This document shows, piece by piece, positions 1-5,359 of a stretch of 6,253 nucleotides of DNA. Origin of the DNA: an uncultured Treponema sp. (GTDB lineage Bacteria > Spirochaetota > Spirochaetia > Treponematales > Treponemataceae); contig CALAUH010000293.1 of assembly GCA_937892225.1 (NCBI GenBank), forward strand, positions 1-6,253, given 5' to 3'. The first letter of the stretch is position 1. Each line of letters begins with the position of its first letter. The translations under genes were made by a program, and so were the position numbers. The notes beneath the pieces are model-generated. The model was not told where the DNA came from and searched no databases. It saw only the letters and a list, made by a program, of their open reading frames with translations.

Positions 1-1
1 T

Positions 2-511
2 GATTTATATATGAAATTATTAAATGAAGCAGTAAACAGACTTGTATCACAAAAAGATTATGTTCCACAAAGTGAAGTTTTACTTGAACTTGAATATACT
101 GGTTATATTCCAGAAACTTATGTTACAATTCCACAGATAAAAATGGAAATTTATAAAAAAATTGCATCAATTACAACTAATAATGAACTTGAAGCAGTTG
201 TAACAGAATTAATAGATAGATTTGGTCCAATTCCAGAAGAAGTTTCAAGTCTTTTATCACTGGCAGAAATCCGTATTTTATGTAAAAAATTATCTATCGG
301 TTCAATAAAAGAAAGAAAAGGTGAAATTCAGGTAGAATTTAATTCTGTTTCAAATTTCTCTATAGATAAATTTATGAATTTATTAAAAGAAAATCCTGGT
401 ACAATCAGGCTTGTTCCAACTATGCCAAATGTAATTTTTATAAAATTAGGTCAGATTGGATTAAAAGAAAAATCAGAATTTATCCGTGAAAAACTTTCCA
501 GATTGCAATAA
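2..511 (+). CDS. mfd: Transcription-repair coupling factor Mfd, C-terminal fragment (5' end outside window)
   Basis: Mfd is an ATP-dependent DNA translocase that removes RNA polymerase stalled at lesions and recruits UvrA for transcription-coupled repair. Only the last 169 residues are visible. The frame is open to the left edge (codons from base 2 read D-L-Y before the ATG at 11), and the family normally reads GFDLYxxLLxEAV here, so the ATG at 11 is internal and not a start. The rest matches the C-terminal TRCF domain (D7): a helical segment with an IPETYV element (residues about 37-42), then an RFGPIPEEV element (about 73-81) typical of Mfd, then an alpha/beta region ending in SRLQ. The family is about 1100-1200 residues long, so roughly 85% lies upstream. 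The helicase motifs cannot be checked. No plus-strand terminator follows the stop. Identity is inferred from family motifs, with good confidence. Confidence 0.93.
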   Translation, partial: DLYMKLLNEAVNRLVSQKDYVPQSEVLLELEYTGYIPETYVTIPQIKMEIYKKIASITTNNELEAVVTELIDRFGPIPEEVSSLLSLAEIRILCKKLSIGSIKERKGEIQVEFNSVSNFSIDKFMNLLKENPGTIRLVPTMPNVIFIKLGQIGLKEKSEFIREKLSRLQ

Positions 512-559
512 AAAATTGTGAATATACAGAAGAAATAAAATATTAAAATGAATTTAAAC

Positions 560-584
560 AAAAAAAGGCCCGGTCTTACCGGGC
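560..584 (-). terminator. Intrinsic terminator of the minus-strand RNA
   Basis: Bases 568-574 and 578-584 form a perfect 7-bp, mostly G-C stem with a 3-nt loop. On the minus strand it is followed by one C and then seven U (566-560). On the plus strand the A-run comes before the hairpin and no U-run follows, so it should not terminate mfd transcripts efficiently. Direction is therefore clear. Confidence 0.85.
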
Positions 585-767
585 TCGTATTGTGCTTTCA
601 GTTATCTATGAACTGGCACTATATTTAATTCCAGCAACTTAAGCGGCTGGTAGTCTTGGTCTAACATATTTGTTTGAGCGTTGACCACGCTCTATTAAAT
701 TTCCGGACTCCTCATATTGCCTCCTACCAAGTAACCGGTGTACGTCCTCATCTCGTTCCTGATTACA
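560..767 (-). ncRNA. Unassigned structured small RNA, about 200 nt, with own promoter and terminator
   Basis: Seen on the minus strand: a sigma70-type promoter (774-801), then about 200 nt much richer in G+C than its flanks, ending in a strong intrinsic terminator (560-584). Predicted helices, 5' to 3': GTAATC 766-761 with GGTTAC 736-731 (one G-U); CTTGGT 731-726 with ACCAAG 660-655; hairpin GAGCGT 692-687 / ACGCTC 681-676; hairpin CCAGC 650-646 / GCTGG 635-631; hairpin GTGC+CAGTT 619-611 with AACTG 603-599 and GCAC 595-592, which has a 7-nt loop and an AAA bulge. AGGA occurs four times (760-757, 748-745, 725-722, 712-709), all in predicted single strands. No long ORF is present. I do not recognise the family. 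It lacks the marks of tmRNA, RNase P RNA, SRP RNA or a 6S-like closed rod. A regulatory sRNA is the best guess; function unknown. Confidence 0.6.
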
Positions 768-773
768 TTTATA

Positions 774-801
774 ATAATATCAGATGTAAAATTTATTTCA
801 A
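774..801 (-). promoter_or_regulatory. Sigma70-type promoter for the minus-strand RNA
   Basis: On the minus strand, TTGAAA (801-796) is followed after 16 bp by TATTAT (779-774). Each hexamer matches the consensus at five of six positions. Transcription would start near 767, just before the G+C-richer structured block. Its position supports reading that block as a minus-strand transcript. It faces away from the antiporter promoters, so the two units diverge. Confidence 0.55.
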
Positions 802-815
802 GAAAAATTTATCTA

Positions 816-844
816 TATCTTTTTAGAACAAGGTGTGGTATAAT
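816..844 (+). promoter_or_regulatory. Candidate extended -10 promoter (P1) for the antiporter gene
   Basis: A perfect TATAAT at 839-844 is preceded by TGG (836-838), giving an extended -10 (TGN-TATAAT). The -35 region (about 816-822) is poor, as is common for extended -10 promoters. The start would be near 851, leaving a leader of about 75 nt before the antiporter ATG. A second promoter lies downstream. Confidence 0.4.
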
Positions 845-871
845 TATAAAATTATTCTAATCATATAAATA

Positions 872-900
872 TTGATAAAAAGCTGAAATAAAACTATAAT
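872..900 (+). promoter_or_regulatory. Sigma70-type promoter (P2) for the antiporter gene
   Basis: TTGATA (872-877) and TATAAT (895-900) are separated by exactly 17 bp, matching the consensus at 11 of 12 positions. Transcription would begin near 907, leaving a leader of about 20 nt with the AGAGG ribosome binding site at 915-919. This is the best plus-strand promoter in the gap and makes the antiporter its own transcription unit. Confidence 0.6.
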
Positions 901-926
901 AATTTCAATTTTTTAGAGGTCTTTTT

Positions 927-2168
927 ATGATAGATACAATACCTAATTCAGAAATTATTCTACAGATTTTATTATCTGTTGGTATTATTTTAATGGTAGC
1001 AAAATATTTTGGTGTTCTTGCAAAAAAAGTTGGAATCCCACAGGTTGCAGGAATGATTATTGCTGGACTTTTGCTGCGATTTATTCCATGGTTTCGTAAT
1101 TTTGGTGGAATTGAAACAAATATAATTTACAACGAAGCAAATCAATTCATTTCTTATATGGCAGAAATTGGTGTAATTTTAATAATGTTTTCTGCCGGTT
1201 TAAGTACAAATTTAAAATCACTTATAAAATCTGGACCAAAAGCAACTGCTATTGCTTGTTGTGGTGTTTTTGTACCTTTATTAATGGGAACAATCTTAGC
1301 ATTTTGTTTCTGGGGATTTGATGGCTGGGGAACTGATAATTTCTTTAAATGTGTATTTATTGGAACAATTATAACAGCTACATCTGTTAGCATTTCAGTT
1401 GCGGTTTTAAAAGAGTTCGGAAAATTAAAATCGGATGTCGGTCAGACAATTGTTAGTGCAGCAATTATAGATGATGTTATCGGTATTATAGTTTTGACTA
1501 TTGTTCTTGGTGTAAGTTCTGGTAAAGGTGGATATTTAGGAATCGTATTAAAAACAATTGCTTTTTTTGCATGTGCAGTTATTGGTGGTTTTATAGTTTA
1601 CAGACTTTTCCGCTGGTATGATAAAAAACATCCTCGATCAAGACGTATTCCAATTTATGCTCTTGGAGTTGCTTTAATTTTCGCTTTTTGTGCAGAAAAA
1701 TTTTTCGGAATTGCAGATATTACTGGAGCTTATATTGCAGGTATAGTTTTGTGCAGTTTAAGTGATGCATCTTACATGGAATCAAAAATTGATATTAATG
1801 CCTATATGATTTTTAGTCCAATTTTCTTTGCAAGTATCGGTTTAAAAACAAATCTTTCTGGTATGGATTTAAGTCTTTTATGGTTTTCAATTGCATTTGT
1901 AATAATTGGATGTATTTCTAAAATTATTGGTTGTGGCGGAATCTCAAAACTTATGGGATATAATTGGCGTGAATCTTATCAGATTGGACTTGGAATGATG
2001 GTTCGTGGAGAAGTAGCATTAATCGTTGCAACAAAAGGCCTTTCAGTTGGATTAATTGATTCTAAATATTTTACCGCAGTTATTTTACTTATCATAGTTT
2101 CTTCAATGTTAGTTCCTATTATGATGAAAAGAGCTTTTAAGGATAAACAGGAAATCGTGCAAAATTAA
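927..2168 (+). CDS. CPA2-family cation/proton (Na+/H+ type) antiporter
   Basis: This is a 413-residue inner-membrane protein with about a dozen hydrophobic segments, and it should exchange a monovalent cation for protons. Family marks: IPQVAGMIIAGLLL (residues 37-50) in the first membrane helices; an MFSAGLST element near 87-94; TSVSIS (152-157), the unwound-helix position of the NapA/Kef fold; the paired aspartates D182-D183 in IIDDVIGII, the ion-binding pair of electrogenic CPA2 antiporters; and GMMVRGEVALIVA (356-368), a conserved CPA2 block. It ends after the membrane domain and has no C-terminal TrkA-N/RCK domain, so it is not a full-length KefB/KefC. The start is supported by AGAGG at 915-919, 7 bp upstream. 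It is transcribed alone from P1/P2. Na+ versus K+ specificity cannot be read from sequence. The C-terminus may be shortened by a frameshift (see 2147-2236). Confidence 0.92.
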   Translation: MIDTIPNSEIILQILLSVGIILMVAKYFGVLAKKVGIPQVAGMIIAGLLLRFIPWFRNFGGIETNIIYNEANQFISYMAEIGVILIMFSAGLSTNLKSLIKSGPKATAIACCGVFVPLLMGTILAFCFWGFDGWGTDNFFKCVFIGTIITATSVSISVAVLKEFGKLKSDVGQTIVSAAIIDDVIGIIVLTIVLGVSSGKGGYLGIVLKTIAFFACAVIGGFIVYRLFRWYDKKHPRSRRIPIYALGVALIFAFCAEKFFGIADITGAYIAGIVLCSLSDASYMESKIDINAYMIFSPIFFASIGLKTNLSGMDLSLLWFSIAFVIIGCISKIIGCGGISKLMGYNWRESYQIGLGMMVRGEVALIVATKGLSVGLIDSKYFTAVILLIIVSSMLVPIMMKRAFKDKQEIVQN

Positions 2169-2236
2169 ATGATCCTGGAAATGACTTCCTGACAAAAGAA
2201 GAATGCAATATTATTTTTAATTCTTCAAAAGAATAA
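2147..2236 (+). other. Possible frameshifted C-terminal tail of the antiporter
   Basis: In the frame one base off from the antiporter, a reading overlapping its end continues past its stop and reads NDPGNDFLTKEECNIIFN then SSKE, stopping at 2234-2236. It has no start codon or ribosome binding site of its own. Adding one A to the AAAA run at 2161-2164 would join it to the antiporter and extend that protein by about 20 residues. The residue mix looks protein-like rather than A+T noise, but the stretch is short and chance is possible. It could equally be untranslated 3' leader. Confidence 0.25.
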
Positions 2237-2244
2237 AATAATTT

Positions 2245-2295
2245 TTATAATTTGTAATTCATAGATCAAGTTTATGAATTACAAATTATAATTTT
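2245..2295. terminator. Long inverted repeat, probable bidirectional terminator
   Basis: Bases 2245-2263 and 2273-2291 are perfectly complementary over 19 bp, with a 9-base loop (2264-2272). The stem is almost all A-T. On the plus strand it is followed by TTTT (2292-2295) and more T-rich sequence. On the minus strand the sequence after the stem is also A/T-rich but lacks an immediate U-run. It sits between the convergent ends of the antiporter and the YhhN gene and probably ends both transcripts, more clearly the plus-strand one. Confidence 0.7.
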
Positions 2296-2314
2296 ATTAT
2301 TTAAATCCTTTCTT

Positions 2315-2983
2315 TTATAAAATAAAAATTCCAAATGTAATTAAAACGAATGCTATTAAATATGTAATCATAACAGTAAAATGTTTCTTAAATACATATT
2401 CTTTTTTTGTTGTACATCTTACCGCCAGACAAGATAAATCTGAAATATAAAAACTTATAGCACCTATTAAAATCAATAAAGAAGCTTTATCTTTTAATGT
2501 AATATACTGCATTAATGCAAAAATATTCATTACTGCATTAATTCCAAGATAAATAGTCATTAATATTTTTAAAATTTTAGGTAATGATTTTATAAAATTT
2601 GAAACAATATAAATAATAAGTAAAACATAAATCAATCCAATACTTAAAATTATAAAATAATTAATTGAATTAAAATTGATATGTGGAATATATGTAAAAA
2701 TTAAAAATAAATGACTTATTAAAAAAGAAATTCCACCTGCTGAAAAAAACTTTTGTCCTTTTTGCATTAAAAAAATATCACCGAGCCAGGCAAAAAATAA
2801 AGCTATTACAAAAGTCCATGTAATTGTTGGTATTGAAATTAAATAAAAACAGGTAATTAATGGTAGTAAAAATGGTTTTGTAATTTTTCGATTTTTGTTA
2901 TCATCTTTCCAGCTGTGATATAAATGAATAATAGAAATTATTATAAATAAAACTGCAATTAAAATTTTAAAAAAAACATTCAT
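2315..2983 (-). CDS. YhhN/TMEM86-family membrane protein (lysoplasmalogenase-like)
   Basis: This is a 222-residue protein made almost entirely of hydrophobic helices (about eight), the usual size and architecture of the YhhN family. Characterised members hydrolyse the vinyl-ether bond of lysoplasmalogens, releasing a fatty aldehyde. Family marks are WLGDIFLMQKG (residues about 66-76) followed by F..GG.SFLISHLFL, and a second acidic site ISDLSCLAVR near residues 180-189. The two membrane-embedded aspartates fit conserved YhhN positions. The start at 2983 is supported by AAAAGGA (2997-2991), 7 bp upstream. It is convergent with the antiporter, with a shared hairpin between them, and divergent from the lipoprotein gene. 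Anaerobic bacteria often carry plasmalogens, which makes ether-lipid turnover plausible, but the enzyme activity is inferred from family only. Confidence 0.82.
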   Translation of the reverse strand: MNVFFKILIAVLFIIISIIHLYHSWKDDNKNRKITKPFLLPLITCFYLISIPTITWTFVIALFFAWLGDIFLMQKGQKFFSAGGISFLISHLFLIFTYIPHINFNSINYFIILSIGLIYVLLIIYIVSNFIKSLPKILKILMTIYLGINAVMNIFALMQYITLKDKASLLILIGAISFYISDLSCLAVRCTTKKEYVFKKHFTVMITYLIAFVLITFGIFIL

Positions 2984-3008
2984 AAATATATCCTTTTATA
3001 TAGTAACA

Positions 3009-3037
3009 ATAATACAATTATTTTAAATTCTTTTCTA
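3009..3037 (-). promoter_or_regulatory. Weak candidate promoter for the YhhN gene
   Basis: On the minus strand, TAGAAA (3037-3032) and TATTAT (3014-3009) are 17 bp apart, matching the consensus at four and five of six positions. The start would be near 3002, just upstream of the ribosome binding site. The region is so A+T-rich that chance -10 matches are common, so support is weak. The rest of 2984-3184 shows only further A/T tracts, including a perfect plus-strand TATAAT at 3092-3097 without a recognisable -35 for the lipoprotein gene. Confidence 0.3.
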
Positions 3038-3172
3038 GATATAAATATAATTTTTTTTCTATTTATAGAAATTTAAGAAAAATATAAGAAATATAATAGT
3101 TTTCTTATTAATAGTAAAATATGTTGTTTAGATAAATTTCTTATGATAAGATTTAATCATAAAGAAAAACAT

Positions 3173-3178
3173 AAGGAG
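3173..3178 (+). promoter_or_regulatory. Ribosome binding site that fixes the lipoprotein start
   Basis: AAGGAG is followed by six T and then ATG at 3185. This strong Shine-Dalgarno sequence at ideal spacing places translation at 3185, 42 bp inside the longest open frame, which runs from an ATG at 3143. Starting at 3185 also puts the positively charged signal-peptide N-terminus (MKKF) first. Confidence 0.85.
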
Positions 3179-3184
3179 TTTTTT

Positions 3185-3733
3185 ATGAAGAAATTTATTA
3201 AAAATGCTTTAGCTGCATTATTTTTGGTTAGTATTGTAACAAGCTTTACAAGTTGTATTCTTATTTATGATGATGAAGATAATTCTGATTCATATGTTAC
3301 AGACAAAGGTTATAACGGAATAACAGATTTTAATTCATCTGATGGTAGTTTTGCAATTTTGAAACGCAGTAATTTAAATGATTTTACTAAATATGCTGAA
3401 ATTAATTTAGTTAAAAATATGAATAATCAATATTATGTTGAAATACGTATTAGTGCAAATAATATTAAATCTGATGATTATTATTCATATTGTACTATAA
3501 ATGGAAGTACAACTAAAATAAGAAATAAAGATACTGCCCTTGGAAATCAAGTATGTTTTACAATTGGTTCATTAGGTTCTGGTATTTCTAAAGTAGAATT
3601 AAATGAATATTTTGGTTATTTTGGTGTAATTGAATTAACTTTTGGAAATGATACAGATATTAATCGTACTGCTACAGTTACTTTTGATAATACTTATGCA
3701 ACAAAATTCAGAAATTGGATAAGTAATAATTAA
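3185..3733 (+). CDS. Small exported lipoprotein of unknown function
   Basis: This is a 182-residue protein that I do not recognise beyond being a lipoprotein. Residues 1-23 form a signal peptide: MKKFIKN, then a hydrophobic stretch ALAALFLVSIV, then a lipobox-like SFTS before C24. Phe at -3 is looser than the usual Leu, as in spirochaete lipoboxes. After C24 comes a short acidic linker (DDEDNSDS) and then a mature domain of about 140 residues rich in Asn, Ser, Thr and aromatics, with alternating strand-like patterns that suggest a beta-sandwich. Two cysteines (C103, C124) could form a disulfide after export. No catalytic motif is visible. It is transcribed alone: divergent from the YhhN gene and closed by a strong terminator. 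Location should be membrane-anchored, in the periplasm or at the cell surface. A surface or adhesin-like role is only a guess. Confidence 0.8.
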   Translation: MKKFIKNALAALFLVSIVTSFTSCILIYDDEDNSDSYVTDKGYNGITDFNSSDGSFAILKRSNLNDFTKYAEINLVKNMNNQYYVEIRISANNIKSDDYYSYCTINGSTTKIRNKDTALGNQVCFTIGSLGSGISKVELNEYFGYFGVIELTFGNDTDINRTATVTFDNTYATKFRNWISNN

Positions 3734-3754
3734 TTTCTTAAAATATATTATACT

Positions 3755-3790
3755 AAAGACTTATCAATTAATTTGATAAGTCTTTTTTTT
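3755..3790 (+). terminator. Intrinsic terminator of the lipoprotein gene
   Basis: Bases 3755-3767 and 3773-3785 form a perfect 13-bp stem with a TTAAT loop, and the T-run spans 3783-3790. It lies 21 bp after the lipoprotein stop. The end of its T-run supplies the first two bases of the next gene's -35 hexamer, so terminator and promoter abut. Confidence 0.92.
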
Positions 3791-3815
3791 GACATAGATT
3801 GTTTATTGTTATAAA
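3789..3815 (+). promoter_or_regulatory. Sigma70-type promoter for the GH43 gene, abutting the terminator
   Basis: A perfect TTGACA lies at 3789-3794. The best -10 is TATAAA at 3810-3815 (spacer 15, short). TAAACT at 3812-3817 would give a 17-bp spacer but a poorer hexamer. Either choice places the start near 3822-3824, only a few bases before the ATG at 3828. No catabolite or repressor operator is obvious in the short remaining space. Confidence 0.55.
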
Positions 3816-3827
3816 CTCTATTTATTA

Positions 3828-5357
3828 ATGGGTAAAGATATGAAATATAAAACTTCTTCTGCAAATATAATTCCTGCTGATTTTCCAGATTTAGATGTAA
3901 TTAGAGTTGATGACGTTTATTATATGGTCAGCACAACAATGCATTTTATGCCAGGTTGCGTAATTTTACGTTCATACAATCTTCTGGATTGGGAATTCTG
4001 TACTTATGTTTTTGATGAACTTGAATTAACCGATGGACAGACTCTAAAGGACAATAAAGGAATTTATGGAAGAGGAATGTGGGCTGCAAGTTTACGTTAT
4101 CATAATGGAAAATTTTATGTAAGTTTTGTAGCAAACGATACTCATAAAACATATCTTTTTACTTCTGATAAAATTGAAGGTCCATATAAAAAAACTGAAA
4201 TTCCAGGCTTTTTTCATGATATGTCAATTCTTTTTGATGATGATGAAAAAGTTTATATTGTAAGCGGAAATACAGAAATTACACTTACACAAATGGAAAA
4301 AGATTTAAGTGCTCCAAAAAAAGACGGACTTAATAAAGTTATAATTAAAGATGATAAAGAAAAAATCAATTTAGGTTACGAAGGCTGTCATTTTTATAAA
4401 ATAAACGGTAAATATTATATTTTTATGATTCATATGCCAAAAGGCAAAATGCGAACAGAAGCCTGTTATTTTTCAGATAAAATTGACGGTCCATATACAG
4501 GTTGCGATGTTCTATGTTCAGATTTTAATAACTGGAACAGTGGAATTGCCCAGGGTGGAATAGTGAAGTCAAACGATGGTAAGTGGTACGGCATTTTATT
4601 TCAGGATCACGGTGCGTTAGGAAGAATTCCGATTTTAGTAGAAGTTGATTTTGATAAAAATGGTTTTCCAGTTTTTACTTCAAAAAAAGAAATTACTTGT
4701 TTAGATAATCGTCCTGATTATAAATATGAACCATTATTTTCAGAAAAATTCTTAAATAATAATAGACTTAATTCATGCTGGCAGTTTAATCATATTCCAG
4801 ATAAAAATTTAATTACAATCACAGAAAATGAATATACAATTACAACAGATAAAATCGTTAAAAATATTACTCAATCAATAAATACATTAACACAAAGAAC
4901 TTTTTTTGAAAAATGTAAAGGTCAGATTACAGTCGATGCTTCTGAAATAAACGATGGTGATTTTACAGGGCTTTGTGCATTAGAAGGTGAATATGCTTTT
5001 ATAGCTGTTACTAAACGGGAAAATAAATTTTATCTTGTTAAAATGGAACATAAAATTCCTTATTCACCATGGACTATGAATGTACATGATGACCAGGAAC
5101 CTGTTTTAATAAAAGAAATTGAATTAGAAAAACCTGTTATAACTTTAAAGGCAGATTTTGATTTAACAAAAGAAAAACAGACAGTTACTTTTAGTTATGA
5201 TAAAGATAATTCTGATAAATTTATATCTTTTGATAACCCCAGTAAGCTTAGATATACATTAGATCAGTTTGTAGGTGTACGTTTTGCATTGTTTAATTAT
5301 TCAACAAAACAGACTGAGGGAAAAACAACTTTTAGGAATTTTAGGATTGAATTATAA
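3828..5357 (+). CDS. Glycoside hydrolase family 43 protein, probable cytoplasmic beta-xylosidase / alpha-L-arabinofuranosidase
   Basis: This 509-residue enzyme likely releases xylose or arabinose from imported xylo-oligosaccharides. No signal peptide is present, so it acts in the cytoplasm. Residues about 12-300 form the five-bladed beta-propeller, opening IIPADFPDLDVIRV and continuing YYMVSTTMHFMPGCVILRS, typical of GH43 beta-xylosidases. By position the catalytic triad is D21 (base), D131 in FFHDMSILFDDD (pKa modulator) and E185 in LGYEGCHFYKINGKYY (acid). Residues about 303-509 match the C-terminal concanavalin-like sandwich of this group (LTQRTFFEKCKGQITVD, DGDFTGL). Oddity: PDLD replaces the usual PDPD beside the base. 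Start: neither ATG at 3828 nor ATG at 3840 (residue 5) has a good Shine-Dalgarno sequence. The 3840 start gives MKYK, closer to relatives; the promoter allows either. The gene has its own promoter. Exact substrate is not determinable from sequence. Confidence 0.9.
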   Translation: MGKDMKYKTSSANIIPADFPDLDVIRVDDVYYMVSTTMHFMPGCVILRSYNLLDWEFCTYVFDELELTDGQTLKDNKGIYGRGMWAASLRYHNGKFYVSFVANDTHKTYLFTSDKIEGPYKKTEIPGFFHDMSILFDDDEKVYIVSGNTEITLTQMEKDLSAPKKDGLNKVIIKDDKEKINLGYEGCHFYKINGKYYIFMIHMPKGKMRTEACYFSDKIDGPYTGCDVLCSDFNNWNSGIAQGGIVKSNDGKWYGILFQDHGALGRIPILVEVDFDKNGFPVFTSKKEITCLDNRPDYKYEPLFSEKFLNNNRLNSCWQFNHIPDKNLITITENEYTITTDKIVKNITQSINTLTQRTFFEKCKGQITVDASEINDGDFTGLCALEGEYAFIAVTKRENKFYLVKMEHKIPYSPWTMNVHDDQEPVLIKEIELEKPVITLKADFDLTKEKQTVTFSYDKDNSDKFISFDNPSKLRYTLDQFVGVRFALFNYSTKQTEGKTTFRNFRIEL

Positions 5358-5359
5358 TA

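Noticed and set aside
568..584. Hairpin as the mfd terminator
   Set aside because: On the plus strand the A-run precedes the stem and no T-run follows.
560..767. 6S RNA, tmRNA, RNase P RNA or SRP RNA
   Set aside because: The ends do not pair into a 6S-like rod. There is no tag-peptide frame or tRNA-like ends as in tmRNA, no RNase P conserved core (only a chance GAGGAGTCC resemblance), and no SRP tetraloop domain.
560..800. Plus-strand riboswitch controlling the antiporter
   Set aside because: The terminator polarity and promoter both favour the minus strand. The structured block is separated from the antiporter by more than 100 bp that contains the gene's own promoters.
840..855. Palindrome ATAATT-N4-AATTAT as an operator
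   Set aside because: It is made only of A and T in an A+T-rich region, so the information content is too low to claim a binding site.
1154..1393. Minus-strand open frame of 79 codons
   Set aside because: It lies wholly inside the antiporter coding region on the opposite strand, with no ribosome binding site or family likeness. It is a shadow of the real gene.
2169..2192. Seven-codon ORF (MILEMTS) just after the antiporter stop
   Set aside because: It has no ribosome binding site and is very short. The neighbouring frame is the more protein-like one.
3143..3184. Upstream ATG at 3143 as the lipoprotein start
   Set aside because: It lacks a Shine-Dalgarno sequence and would place 14 polar residues before the signal peptide. 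AAGGAG at 3173-3178 points to ATG 3185.
3946..4152. Minus-strand open frame of 68 codons
   Set aside because: It lies inside the GH43 propeller region on the opposite strand and shows no independent support.
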